Assembly (NCBI RefSeq): GCF_009849585.1
Contig: NZ_VCRN01000017.1
Location: 1 to 64,000, forward strand
Source of the DNA: Bacillus sp. ZZV12-4809
GTDB taxonomy: Bacteria > Bacillota > Bacilli > Bacillales > Cytobacillaceae
Length of the DNA stretch: 64,000 nt
Reading direction: 5' to 3'
Position 1 is the stretch's first letter. Each line of letters begins with the position of its first letter. This document shows, in pieces, positions 35,261 to 44,539 of this stretch. The position numbers and the translations under genes were made by a program. A model generated the notes under the pieces. It saw nothing but the letters and a program-made list of their open reading frames with translations, was not told where the DNA came from and made no database searches.

Positions 35261-36229
35261 GTGCTGATTCAAATCAATAAACAGCTGGAGAAAATGATGC
35301 CATTGATTACTCCAATAAGCGTCGTTCTTGGTGTTATGCTGGCAGGTTATATAAAGGATTATGCCTTTATCATTCCATGGGTTTTTGCATTTATGACGTT
35401 TTCGGGCAGTCTGAACTCGAGTTTTGGCAGTTTAAAGGAAATCATTCATCATCCAAAGCCGCTTTTTCTCATTTTGATCTTGCTTCATATTCTGATGCCT
35501 CTATTTGCCTGGAGTACTGGTACACTTGCGTTCGGTGATGATTCGTTCACCATTACCGGTCTGGTATTGGCTATGACCATCCCGACTGGCATATCAAGCT
35601 TTATTTGGGTATCCATATATCGCGGCAATATTCCGCTGACATTGTCCATTATTCTGGTAGATACCTTTCTGTCACCATTTATTGTACCGCTTACTTTATC
35701 GGTATTTTTTCAGAAATCTGTTCAGATTGATACTGTGCCAATGATGGCTGGTTTATTCGGGATGATTGTTCTGCCTTCTTTTCTTGGCATGCTCTTCAAT
35801 CAATTTGCAGGAAGAACCGCTCAAGCACTAAGCAGCCGTCTTTCACCTTTTTCAAAGCTTGGCATGGCCATTGTGGTTATGCTCAATGGTGCTATAGTTG
35901 CCCCGTATCTTAAGGAGGTAAACCTTAAATTAATCTTCATCGCGATTATTGTATTATGTGTGGCATTTATGGGCTATCTGATATCATTTATTATCGCAAA
36001 TTTACTGAAGTACGATCAAGGCACAACTGTGTCTGTTACGTTTAATGGCGGGATGAGGAATATAAGTGTTGGCTCTGTTCTGGCAGTCACTTATTTTCCG
36101 GCACCTGTTGCCGTGCCTGTAGTCATCGGCATACTATTTCAGCAGGTATTAGCGTCACTGTATGGGGTAATTATGAAGCGGCATTTCAGCAGGAAGGTTC
36201 TGCAGGAAGGGCATACTAGTAAGATTTAA
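35261..36229 (+). CDS. Bile acid:sodium symporter (BASS) family-like transporter
   Basis: About 322 residues starting at GTG 35261, preceded by AAAAGGAG. Around nine to ten hydrophobic helices; motifs in the first half (ITPISVVLGVMLAG, MTFSGSLNSSFG) and second half (TFNGGMRNISVGSVLAVTYF) fit the BASS/YocS-like family, which co-transports organic anions with sodium or protons. The GMRN motif belongs to the sodium-binding helix cross-over in this family. Substrate unknown. A repeat array follows the gene immediately. Confidence 0.82.
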   Translation: MLIQINKQLEKMMPLITPISVVLGVMLAGYIKDYAFIIPWVFAFMTFSGSLNSSFGSLKEIIHHPKPLFLILILLHILMPLFAWSTGTLAFGDDSFTITGLVLAMTIPTGISSFIWVSIYRGNIPLTLSIILVDTFLSPFIVPLTLSVFFQKSVQIDTVPMMAGLFGMIVLPSFLGMLFNQFAGRTAQALSSRLSPFSKLGMAIVVMLNGAIVAPYLKEVNLKLIFIAIIVLCVAFMGYLISFIIANLLKYDQGTTVSVTFNGGMRNISVGSVLAVTYFPAPVAVPVVIGILFQQVLASLYGVIMKRHFSRKVLQEGHTSKI

Positions 36230-36261
36230 GAGGTATTTTTGCAGATTAGCAGCAGAACGCA

Positions 36262-36618
36262 CGCAAGATGCAGCTATCTGCACAAAAAAAGCGTTATGTG
36301 CACATATCTCTTTTTTCTGCACACAAAAAAGGGCTATGCGCACATAAATATTGTTATCCGCACACAAAAAAGGGCTATGCGCTCATAAATATTGTTATCG
36401 GCACACAATAAAGGGCTATGCGCTCATAAAAATTTATCCGCACACAATAAAGGGCTATGCGCACATAAGTATTGTTATCCGCACACAAAAAAGAGCTATG
36501 CGCACATAAATATTGTTATCCGCACACAAAAAAGAGCTATGCGCACATAAATATTGTTATCCGCACACAAAAAAGGGCTATACGCACATAAAAACACGTT
36601 ATCCGCACACAAAAAATT
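36262..36618. repeat. 41-bp tandem repeat array with ~20-bp CGCACA sub-repeats
   Basis: Seven clean 41-bp units follow one another (such as GGGCTATGCGCACATAAATA then TTGTTATCCGCACACAAAAA), with decayed copies before them. Each unit splits into two ~20-bp halves, both with TATSCGCACA, one followed by TAAA and one by CAAA. The CGCACA core thus repeats every two helical turns on one DNA face, always in the same orientation. It lies between the BASS gene and yugI; the rest of 36230-36811 holds only promoter-like AT-rich sequence. Confidence 0.92.
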
Positions 36619-36811
36619 TTTTTGATATAAAAGAGGGGATTTCGTTAGCACAATGGCCCAAAATGCAGTAAATTACATCAAAATCACTTAAAAACAGGGT
36701 TGAAACCCGCTTATTCCGGGTAGAATATCGGTGGTATATTGCCGGCATTGAAATTATCTTAAAAAAAAGTTATAATAAGACGTTGTTAACACTACCGAGG
36801 GGGAAGTTTTT

Positions 36812-37264
36812 TTGTCAATCGAAATTGGAAGCAAGGTACAAGGAAAAGTAACAGGTATTACAAATTTCGGAGCTTTTGTTGAGCTGCCAGGCGGCACAAC
36901 AGGTCTTGTTCACATTAGTGAGGTAGCGGACAGCTATGTTAAAGATGTGAATGACCATTTAAAAGTTGGCGATGAAGTAACTGTTAAAGTGCTTAGTGAG
37001 AAGGAAGGCAAAATTGCCCTGTCCATCAAAAAAGCAGTGGACAGACCGGAAGGCCAATCTTCTTATTCTCAGCGCCCACCGCGCCAGGGAAGAGATGATC
37101 GCCGTGGCGGTTCCAGAGATTTCCGTTCAAAAGGAAACTTTAAGCCGAAGGAAAGCTTTGAAGACAAAATGGCAAAATTCTTAAAATCAAGCGAAGAAAA
37201 TATTTCTTCATTGAAGCGCAATACTGAAGGAAAGCGGGGCGGCCGAGGCGGACGCCGCGGCTAA
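36812..37264 (+). CDS. yugI: S1-domain RNA-binding general stress protein (YugI/GSP13)
   Basis: A 150-residue protein starting at TTG 36812 with GAGGGGG upstream. The N-terminal ~75 residues are an S1 domain (GSKVQGKVTGITNFGAFVEL, GLVHISEVA, VGDEVTVKVL). The rest is a disordered Arg/Gly/Lys tail. It matches B. subtilis YugI, a ribosome-associated stress protein. Convergent with the RNase J gene across a strong terminator. Confidence 0.92.
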   Translation: MSIEIGSKVQGKVTGITNFGAFVELPGGTTGLVHISEVADSYVKDVNDHLKVGDEVTVKVLSEKEGKIALSIKKAVDRPEGQSSYSQRPPRQGRDDRRGGSRDFRSKGNFKPKESFEDKMAKFLKSSEENISSLKRNTEGKRGGRGGRRG

Positions 37265-37328
37265 GCAGCCCTTTAGATAATGGGAAACTCCAATCTGAAG
37301 GAACTGATTCGAGTTATCCTGTGATAAA

Positions 37329-37356
37329 GGCAAGCCGATCAAGGCTTGCCTCTTTT
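37329..37356. terminator. Bidirectional terminator between yugI and RNase J
   Basis: A perfect 8-bp stem, GGCAAGCC and GGCTTGCC, loop GATCAA, followed by TCTTTT. Confidence 0.88.
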
Positions 37357-37359
37357 CGT

Positions 37360-39033
37360 TTAAATTTCAATTATGATTGGCAGGATCATTGGTTTGCGCT
37401 TTGTTTTTTCAAATAAGAACTGTCCAAGTGATTTTTTGATGCTCTGCTTGATGACATTCCACTGGCTTTTATCCTGTTCTGGCAGATCGTTGACGGTCTT
37501 TTCCGCAATCCTGTTGATATCTCTCAGCAGGTCTTCTGATTCCCGTGCGTATATGAAGCCTCTGGAGATCGTATCCGGCTTTGATATCATTTTGCGTTCA
37601 CTCTTGCTCATGGTCAGCACGATCACAAGCATGCCATCCTCGGAAAGCTGCTTCCTGTCGCGGAGCACGATGCTGCCAATGTCTCCGACACCCACACCAT
37701 CCACATACGTATCGCCTGCAGACACCCGCCTTGTCTGGCGCGCTTCGCCGTCCGCAATATCAACGACATCCCCATTTTTTATGATAAAAGTGTTCCCTTC
37801 CTCAACACCGATCGATTCAGCAAGCAATTTATGATGATGAAGCATTCTGTATTCACCGTGAATGGGAATAAAGTATTTCGGCTTCATCAATGTAAGCATT
37901 AGCTTCAAATCCTCCTGGTAGCCGTGGCCGGACACATGCATTCCGGTAGAACTGCCTGGACCGTAAATCACTCTCGCGCCCAGTTTAAACAGGTTGTCAA
38001 TGATTTTAGAGACATCGCGTTCGTTCCCTGGGATCGGAGAGGCAGCCAGAATGACGGTATCCTCAGGATGAATTTCAGCGTCACGGTAATTCCCGGAAGA
38101 AAGGCGCGAGAGGGCAGCCATTGGCTCACCCTGGCTGCCTGTACAAAGGATGCATACCTTTTCAGGAGCCAGATGCATGGCTTCTTTCGGATTAATAATC
38201 ATTCCCTCGGGCACGGTCAGATATCCGCGTTCGATCGCCACTTCCACCACATTCACCATGCTCCGGCCGAGCAGGACAAGCTTTCGGTTCGCTTTGATGG
38301 CTGCAGCCACGACCTGCTGGACACGGCTCACATTGGAAGCGAATGTGGAGATGATGATTTTGCGTGGGGCTTTCATAAATGCTTCCTCAATGTTCTCTCC
38401 GACAATATGCTCCGTTGGCGAAAATCCGGACCGCTCAGCATTCGTGCTTTCTGAAAGAAGGGCAAGAACTCCTTCCCGGCCGATTTCAGCCATCCTGTGG
38501 ATATCAGCATGCTCCTGATTAACTGGGGTCAAATCAAATTTAAAATCACCCGTATGAACAACCTTTCCCTCTGGTGTATTAAACACAATTCCCAGACAAT
38601 CCGGGATGCTGTGATTCACCTTGAAAAAGCTGGCGCCTATTTCACCAAAATCAAGGCGGGTATCAGCGTCAATGGTGATCAGCTCTGACTCACGCAACAG
38701 GCGATGCTCCGTTAATTTTAATTCAATCAGCCCGAGTGTAAATCTCGTTGCATAGACCGGCATATTGATTTTTTTGAGAAGATAGGCAACTCCTCCGATA
38801 TGATCCTCATGTCCATGCGTCACAATCAGACCTCGTATTTTCTCTCTGTTTTCCTCTAGGTATGTAATATCCGGAATGATTAAATCTATCCCCAACAGGG
38901 TCTCATCAGGAAATTTTCCTCCGGCATCTATTACAATCAAATCGTTATCGTATTGAATCACATACATGTTTTTCCCAATTTCATTAATGCCGCCAAGAGA
39001 AAATATGGATAACTGCTTACCGTTTGACTCCAT
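37360..39033 (-). CDS. Ribonuclease J (beta-CASP metallo-beta-lactamase RNase)
   Basis: A 557-residue enzyme of RNase J length. ATG 39033 follows GGGAGGATC. The zinc motif THGHEDHIGG is near residue 75, HTGDFKFD follows, and the beta-CASP motifs include STFASNVSRV, SGHGYQED and PIHGEYRMLHHH. It cuts RNA as a 5'-3' exo- and endonuclease in mRNA decay and rRNA maturation. The pattern is closer to RNase J1 than J2, but the lone context, away from the usual partner genes, leaves open that it is an extra paralogue. Confidence 0.92.
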   Translation of the reverse strand: MESNGKQLSIFSLGGINEIGKNMYVIQYDNDLIVIDAGGKFPDETLLGIDLIIPDITYLEENREKIRGLIVTHGHEDHIGGVAYLLKKINMPVYATRFTLGLIELKLTEHRLLRESELITIDADTRLDFGEIGASFFKVNHSIPDCLGIVFNTPEGKVVHTGDFKFDLTPVNQEHADIHRMAEIGREGVLALLSESTNAERSGFSPTEHIVGENIEEAFMKAPRKIIISTFASNVSRVQQVVAAAIKANRKLVLLGRSMVNVVEVAIERGYLTVPEGMIINPKEAMHLAPEKVCILCTGSQGEPMAALSRLSSGNYRDAEIHPEDTVILAASPIPGNERDVSKIIDNLFKLGARVIYGPGSSTGMHVSGHGYQEDLKLMLTLMKPKYFIPIHGEYRMLHHHKLLAESIGVEEGNTFIIKNGDVVDIADGEARQTRRVSAGDTYVDGVGVGDIGSIVLRDRKQLSEDGMLVIVLTMSKSERKMISKPDTISRGFIYARESEDLLRDINRIAEKTVNDLPEQDKSQWNVIKQSIKKSLGQFLFEKTKRKPMILPIIIEI

Positions 39034-39288
39034 ATGCAGATCCTCCCACATTTAGATTTCTCCTCTTAGCATTCCCATTTGAATGTGTGAAATGTAGAAG
39101 AGCAAGAAAAAAAATAGCGCAAAAGCGGTGACAAAAGACTTAACCAATCCCATAAAAAAGCTTTAGTCCTTTAAAGTAGCTCTATTACTGGAATTGGCCC
39201 CATTTGCTATTGCATCTTTATCCAACGGAATACCCGTAGATACATAGGAAAAATTCAGACAAGAATATAAATTAGGGATGAACTCCTA

Positions 39289-39350
39289 TTGACGATGATA
39301 ATCATTATCATTTAAAGTGTCCATGTAATCAGTAATGAGAATCATTTTCA
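39289..39350 (+). promoter_or_regulatory. Fur-regulated promoter with two Fur boxes
   Basis: A perfect 7-1-7 Fur box, TGATAATCATTATCA, at 39296-39310, lies inside a promoter (TTGACG at 39289, TTTAAA near 39311). A second box, TGAGAATCATTTTCA, at 39336-39350, differs at two positions. Both are just upstream of the siderophore operon, predicting iron repression. Apart from these, 39034-39377 holds no gene. Confidence 0.9.
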
Positions 39351-39377
39351 ACAAGAATGAAGGGAGAAATACTATAT

Positions 39378-40727
39378 ATGAGCACTTTACAAATGGAGAA
39401 AACCAACGAATTTTACCTTAAACAGCAGGAAAGACGGGAATCAAACGCGCGCAGCTATCCAAGGAGAATTCCAATTGCGATTGAGGAAGCAGAAGGGATT
39501 TATGTGAAAGATGCGGACGGAAAAAGCTATATTGACTGCCTTGCTGGTGCAGGAACCCTGGCACTGGGGCATAATCATCCGGTCGTTACCGAGGCTATTG
39601 AGAAGGTTCTTCATGATAAGCGGCCGCTGCATACACTTGATCTGACAACACCTGTAAAAGAAGAGTTTGTAAGTGAAGTATTTAAAAGCCTGCCCAAGGA
39701 ATTTGCTGAGAGGGCCAAGATTCAATTCTGCGGCCCAACCGGTGGAGATGCGATCGAAGCAGCCATCAAACTGGTTAAAACATCTACAGGCAGAAGAAGC
39801 ATACTATCGTTCCAGGGTGGTTATCACGGGGCCACACATGGAACGATGGCGCTATCAGGAAACCTTTCACCAAAGGAGAAAGTACAGGGATTAATGCCTG
39901 ATGTCCACTTTATGCCGTATCCATATGAGTATCGCTGTCCTTTCGGGGTTGGCGGGGAAGAGACACATAAGCTCAGCAGCCGCTATATTGAAAACCTTCT
40001 CGATGATCCGGAAAGCGGAATATTGCCGCCTGCAGCCATCATACTGGAAGTCGTTCAGGGTGAGGGAGGTTCGATTCCTGCTCCAGTGGAATGGCTGAAG
40101 GAAATTCGCCGAATGACAAAAGAACGGGATATTCCGCTCATCATTGATGAAGTTCAGACTGGGATTGGCAGAACCGGAAAGCTATTCGCCTTCGAACATG
40201 CAGGAATTGTTCCGGATGTAGTCGTTCTTTCAAAGGCAATTGGCGGAAGCCTGCCATTATCCGTTGTAGTATATGACCAGTCGCTTGATCAGTGGTCTCC
40301 GGGTGCACATATTGGAACATTCAGAGGGAATCAGATGGCAATGGCAGCCGGAACAGCAACTCTTCGATATATCAAAGACAATAAATTAGCAGAAAAAGCT
40401 GGGTTTTTAGGTGAGAAATTACTGGCGTCGCTTAAAGATCTGCAGGAGAAATATCCTGAAATTGGCGATGTTCGCGGCCGGGGGCTAATGGTCGGAGCGG
40501 AAATAGTTGATCCTTCCGAGCCCAGCGGGCGAAAAGGTGCATTCAAAGCAGATCCAGGCCTTTCGAGCCGAATTCAAAGAGAGTGCTTCAATCGCGGGCT
40601 GATCCTTGAAGTTGGCGGCAGACATGGCAGTGTCGTCCGTTTCCTTCCGCCGCTTATTATTACAGAAGCACAGTTGGATGAAGTCGTGAATATTTTTGCT
40701 GAAGCGGTTGAGGCAGCAGTCAAATGA
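39378..40727 (+). CDS. dat: L-2,4-diaminobutyrate:2-oxoglutarate aminotransferase
   Basis: A 449-residue class III PLP aminotransferase. ATG 39378 follows AAGGGAG by about 12 bases. Motifs: GAGTLALGHNHP, FCGPTGGDAIEAA, IIDEVQTGIGRTG and the PLP lysine in VVLSKAIGGSLP. It makes 2,4-diaminobutyrate from aspartate semialdehyde, the first step toward 1,3-diaminopropane. First gene of the six-gene siderophore operon; matches rhbA of the rhizobactin 1021 pathway. Confidence 0.93.
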   Translation: MSTLQMEKTNEFYLKQQERRESNARSYPRRIPIAIEEAEGIYVKDADGKSYIDCLAGAGTLALGHNHPVVTEAIEKVLHDKRPLHTLDLTTPVKEEFVSEVFKSLPKEFAERAKIQFCGPTGGDAIEAAIKLVKTSTGRRSILSFQGGYHGATHGTMALSGNLSPKEKVQGLMPDVHFMPYPYEYRCPFGVGGEETHKLSSRYIENLLDDPESGILPPAAIILEVVQGEGGSIPAPVEWLKEIRRMTKERDIPLIIDEVQTGIGRTGKLFAFEHAGIVPDVVVLSKAIGGSLPLSVVVYDQSLDQWSPGAHIGTFRGNQMAMAAGTATLRYIKDNKLAEKAGFLGEKLLASLKDLQEKYPEIGDVRGRGLMVGAEIVDPSEPSGRKGAFKADPGLSSRIQRECFNRGLILEVGGRHGSVVRFLPPLIITEAQLDEVVNIFAEAVEAAVK

Positions 40728-42196
40728 ATCAATTCAAGGAATTTTTCTTATCTCAGGACGCTGAAAGCCAGAACAGCTTTCAGCGCATCCTTTCAGAAGT
40801 CCAGATTCTGCTGAGTGAATTTTACCGGATGCAGCCAAAGGTATTCAATGGCAAACAGGCTGAGGCGATTGAAAAGGAAATTGCTCTATTAGCAAACAGT
40901 TCACAGAACGGAGAATCTCCTTCAAAGGTGATGGAAGAGGTTTTTGAAAAAGTGGTCAGCAACAGCATCCATGTCAGCCACCCTGGCAGTATGGCCCATC
41001 TGCATTGTCCCCCTATGATTCCTGCCATTGCGGCTGAGTTGATCATCGCTGTGCTGAACCAGTCGATGGATTCGTGGGATCAGAGCAGTGCGGCGACTTA
41101 CCTCGAAGAAAAAGTGGTGAAATGGCTGGCTGAAAAGCTATCATTAGCCAGCAGTGCGGATGGTACTTTTACAAGCGGGGGCACCCAATCCAATTACATG
41201 GGATTGCTGCTTGCGCGGGATTACTTTTGCCAGAAAAAGTGGAATTGGGATGTAAAAAAGCTGGGTTTGCCTTCTGAAGGGCATAAGCTTCGGATACTTT
41301 GTTCCGAAAAAGCCCATTTTACAGTTAGCAAATCAGCCTCCCAGCTGGGGCTTGGTGAACAGGCAGTGGTGAAAATCAAGAGTGATGCAAACATGAGAAT
41401 GTGCGTGTCTTCATTAAGAAAAGAAATACAGCACTTAAAGGACAGCGGCTATTACCCTATGTGCATTGCTGCCACATGTGGGACGACTGACTTTGGAAGC
41501 CTTGATCCGCTCGGGGAATTGGCAGAAGCAGCCGATGAAAATGGATTGTGGCTGCATGTTGATGCTGCATATGGCGGAGCACTTATCTTGAGTGAAACAC
41601 ATTGCAGCAAATTGGCAGGGATTGAGAAGGCTGACTCGGTGAGCATCGATTTTCACAAAATGTTTTATCAGCCGATCAGCTGTGGAGCATTCTTTGTAAA
41701 AAGTAAATCCAGCTTCCAGTTTTTGTCTTACCACGCAGATTATTTAAATCCTGAAGATGAGGACCTTGATCATCTGGTCAATAAATCGGTCCAGACAACC
41801 AGGCGGTTTGATGCGCTGAAACTCTATCTATCACTGCGGGTAGTCGGGGAAAGAAACTTCTCGCGGATGATTGACCATACAATCGAGCTGGCCAAACAGT
41901 GTGCGCGATGGCTTCAGGAAATACCGGGAATTCAAGTGGCACAGTCTGATCCCGAATTGAATGCCATTGTGTTCAGGTTTTTGGATGAAAATGATCCAGA
42001 TGGACTCAATCTGCACATTTATAAAAAACTCCTGCACAGCGGAGAGGCGCTAATCGCTAAAACAAAAGTAAATGGTTCTCAATATTTAAAATTCACGCTA
42101 TTAAACCCGCAGACAACCATGGCGGAAGTGAAATTGGCTGTTGAATCCCTCAGTCTATTTGCAAAAGAGTACAAACAGAAGGAGGAAGTCCTTTGA
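40724..42196 (+). CDS. ddc: L-2,4-diaminobutyrate decarboxylase
   Basis: A 490-residue group II PLP decarboxylase. PLP-binding Asp/His context: LHVDAAYGGALI, with the catalytic Lys in VSIDFHKMFYQP; the substrate-side motif FTSGGTQSNYMGLL is upstream. It converts 2,4-diaminobutyrate to 1,3-diaminopropane, the diamine backbone of schizokinen and rhizobactin. ATG overlaps the aminotransferase stop (ATGA), indicating translational coupling. Matches rhbB. Confidence 0.92.
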   Translation: MNQFKEFFLSQDAESQNSFQRILSEVQILLSEFYRMQPKVFNGKQAEAIEKEIALLANSSQNGESPSKVMEEVFEKVVSNSIHVSHPGSMAHLHCPPMIPAIAAELIIAVLNQSMDSWDQSSAATYLEEKVVKWLAEKLSLASSADGTFTSGGTQSNYMGLLLARDYFCQKKWNWDVKKLGLPSEGHKLRILCSEKAHFTVSKSASQLGLGEQAVVKIKSDANMRMCVSSLRKEIQHLKDSGYYPMCIAATCGTTDFGSLDPLGELAEAADENGLWLHVDAAYGGALILSETHCSKLAGIEKADSVSIDFHKMFYQPISCGAFFVKSKSSFQFLSYHADYLNPEDEDLDHLVNKSVQTTRRFDALKLYLSLRVVGERNFSRMIDHTIELAKQCARWLQEIPGIQVAQSDPELNAIVFRFLDENDPDGLNLHIYKKLLHSGEALIAKTKVNGSQYLKFTLLNPQTTMAEVKLAVESLSLFAKEYKQKEEVL

Positions 42197-43971
42197 CAAA
42201 TCATATTAAAACGGCACAGCAGGCAAGCATGCAAAGCTTTTTGAACTGTTACTTAAGAGAAACACAGCATTTTCGGTTAATTGAAAATGAGAAGCCTGAC
42301 AGTAAAAGTGAGGATACATACAAATGTCTGGAAATTCAACTGGCCCATTTGGATATTGTTATTAAAGCGTCAGTCAGGCACTGGTCTGTTACTGGCCGCC
42401 ATACCTTCCATTTTCCGCTCTTCCTAAACGTAAATGGCAAGGATGTACCGCTTGATTATGTCACACTTATCGCAGTCATCAGCAAGGAGCTGCTTGTCTC
42501 GACTGGCAGAGAGGGAGTGGAAGACGAGATGATGCTTCGGGCGATTCTCAGCTGCAGGAATATCCAGCGGTACCTGACGGAGCGCGAAAGGGATGCAGAC
42601 CGTCTCCAGAGCACAGACTTTACGTTTATTGAAGCAGAACAGTCGCTTTTATTCGGCCACCTGCTTCACCCAACGCCAAAGAGCAAGCAGGGAATGTCCA
42701 TGGAAGAGGAGTCCTTTTACTCTCCTGAGTTAAAGGGGACTTTCCAGCTCCATTTTTTTGAAGCAGACCGGGAGATTGTTTCACAAGACTCTGCTGATCA
42801 GACGAGTGGGGAAGAAATCATTCGCGAGCTGCTGCAGAGAGATGAACATTTCACAGAGAAATTCGGAAGAGATCAGCAATCTGTCTTCATTCCTGTGCAC
42901 CCTCTCCAGGTGCCCCTTTTATTAAAGGACATGGAAGTGCAGGCATTGATTCATTCGGGGAAGCTGCGCTATTTAGGTCCATATGGCTTGCCATTTGCAG
43001 CGACATCTTCCATGCGAACGGTATATAGTCCAGATTTCCGCTATATGCTGAAGTTCTCAGTTCCCGTGAAAATCACCAATTCGCTCCGAGTGAATCTGAA
43101 AAAGGAATTGTACAGGGGAGTCGAAGTAACACGGCTGATGAATTCCCAGATAGGGATAACACTGCAGGAACAATATCCGGAATTCCATATCATTCAGGAT
43201 CCTGCCTTCCTGGATATTCCATTGAATAAAGAAACCTCCGGATTTGAAGTGGTCATTCGTGAAAACCCGTTTTATAAGAATGATAGAAATATAACTTTAA
43301 TTGCCGGTCTTGTTCAGGATCATGGCTTCGGCGGTCGTACCCGGCTGGAGGCGGTAATCCGGGACCTCTCAGAAAAAGAAAATCGGACGATGAAGGAAGT
43401 CAGCCGCGATTGGTTTAAAAAATACCTGTCTATTACACTCAATCCTATGATTTGGCTGTATAAAACTTACGGGATAGCGCTGGAAGCACATCAGCAAAAT
43501 TCCATTGTGGAGCTGGAGAACGGCTATCCGGCCAGATTCTATTATCGGGATAATCAAGGATATTATTTTAGTGAGTCAAAAGCCGGGCTGCTTTCAGAAA
43601 TCATTCCGGATGTAAGCAGAAAAAGTTCTACCCTCTGCAGTGATGAGGTCGCAATCGAGCGCTTCCGCTATTACTTCTTTATGAACCATCTGTTTGGGCT
43701 CATTAATGGGTTTGGGACTGCAGGCCTTGCAGATGAGGAAGGTCTCCTGGCCATTTTGAAGCAGGAGCTCTTAAAGCTTGATCAGACGGGCGGGGGATCG
43801 GCCTTGCTTAGAAGTTTGCTTGATTTAAAGGAGCTTCCTTGCAAAGCCAACCTGCTTACACGGTTTTATGATATGGATGAACTGGTCGGCTCTATGGAAA
43901 CCCAATCGGTCTATACGAAAATACCAAATCCGCTGCAAAAGGTGCTGATTGCTGATGAAGCCGGAGTTTAG
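42193..43971 (+). CDS. IucA/IucC-family NIS siderophore synthetase, first of two
   Basis: A 592-residue NRPS-independent siderophore synthetase. TTG 42193 overlaps the decarboxylase stop by 4 bases with AGGAGG upstream. ATP-binding marks: GHLLHPTPKSKQGM, PVHPLQVPLL and AATSSMRTVY; the FhuF-like C-terminal domain follows. It condenses citrate with a hydroxamate diamine through an acyl-adenylate. It corresponds to rhbC; the other synthetase of the operon is at 45852. Confidence 0.92.
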   Translation: MTNHIKTAQQASMQSFLNCYLRETQHFRLIENEKPDSKSEDTYKCLEIQLAHLDIVIKASVRHWSVTGRHTFHFPLFLNVNGKDVPLDYVTLIAVISKELLVSTGREGVEDEMMLRAILSCRNIQRYLTERERDADRLQSTDFTFIEAEQSLLFGHLLHPTPKSKQGMSMEEESFYSPELKGTFQLHFFEADREIVSQDSADQTSGEEIIRELLQRDEHFTEKFGRDQQSVFIPVHPLQVPLLLKDMEVQALIHSGKLRYLGPYGLPFAATSSMRTVYSPDFRYMLKFSVPVKITNSLRVNLKKELYRGVEVTRLMNSQIGITLQEQYPEFHIIQDPAFLDIPLNKETSGFEVVIRENPFYKNDRNITLIAGLVQDHGFGGRTRLEAVIRDLSEKENRTMKEVSRDWFKKYLSITLNPMIWLYKTYGIALEAHQQNSIVELENGYPARFYYRDNQGYYFSESKAGLLSEIIPDVSRKSSTLCSDEVAIERFRYYFFMNHLFGLINGFGTAGLADEEGLLAILKQELLKLDQTGGGSALLRSLLDLKELPCKANLLTRFYDMDELVGSMETQSVYTKIPNPLQKVLIADEAGV

Positions 43972-44539
43972 ATTTTATGACCGGGAAGTGGATCAGGAGA
44001 TAGCCTTTGTTAAAGTCGCCCTTGAAAGGGATGTTAATACTCTGCATAAATGGCACCAGGAGCCTCATGTCATTCCATTTTGGAACCTGAACATCCCTAT
44101 TGAAAAGTACCGGTCCCATTTAAAGGGTTTTTTAGCTGATCCCCATCAGACACTATTTTTAGGCATGATGGAGGGGGATCCCATGAGCTATTGGGAAGCG
44201 TATTGGGTTCAAGGGGATGTAGTGGAGAGCTGTTATGATCCCCATCCCGGTGATCAGGGAATCCATCTGCTAATTGGCGAACCGGACTATTTGGGAAAAG
44301 GATACGCGCTTCCGCTGCTGCGGGCAATGGTTCATTTTCAATTTTTACAGCAGAAAACAGAAAAAGTGATGGCAGAGCCGGACATCCGCAATAAAAAAAT
44401 GATCCATATTTTTGAGAGATGCGGATTTGAAAAGATAAAGCCCATTGAGCTGCATGATAAGACAGGCATGCTGATGTTCTGTGAAAGAGAACCGTTTGAA
44501 AGGAGATGGAAGGATGTCTTTGCAACAGAAGGTGTATGA
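43955..44539 (+). CDS. GNAT-family N-acetyltransferase (IucB/RhbD-like)
   Basis: About 194 residues. ATG 43955 lies inside the end of the previous gene and has AAAGGTG about 10 bases upstream. Motifs: WHQEPHVIPFWN near residue 30, GDQGIHLLIGEPDYLGKGYALPLLRA, the acetyl-CoA loop. It acetylates the hydroxylated diamine to the hydroxamate, as in aerobactin (IucB) and rhizobactin (RhbD) synthesis. Translational coupling is likely on both sides. Confidence 0.9.
   Translation: MKPEFRFYDREVDQEIAFVKVALERDVNTLHKWHQEPHVIPFWNLNIPIEKYRSHLKGFLADPHQTLFLGMMEGDPMSYWEAYWVQGDVVESCYDPHPGDQGIHLLIGEPDYLGKGYALPLLRAMVHFQFLQQKTEKVMAEPDIRNKKMIHIFERCGFEKIKPIELHDKTGMLMFCEREPFERRWKDVFATEGV

Noticed and set aside
36262-36618. 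CRISPR array
   Set aside because: The 41-bp units are near identical along their whole length and split into 20-bp halves; no spacers.
37373-38518. Plus-strand ORFs opposite RNase J
   Set aside because: Shadow frames of a well-supported minus-strand gene with no ribosome sites.
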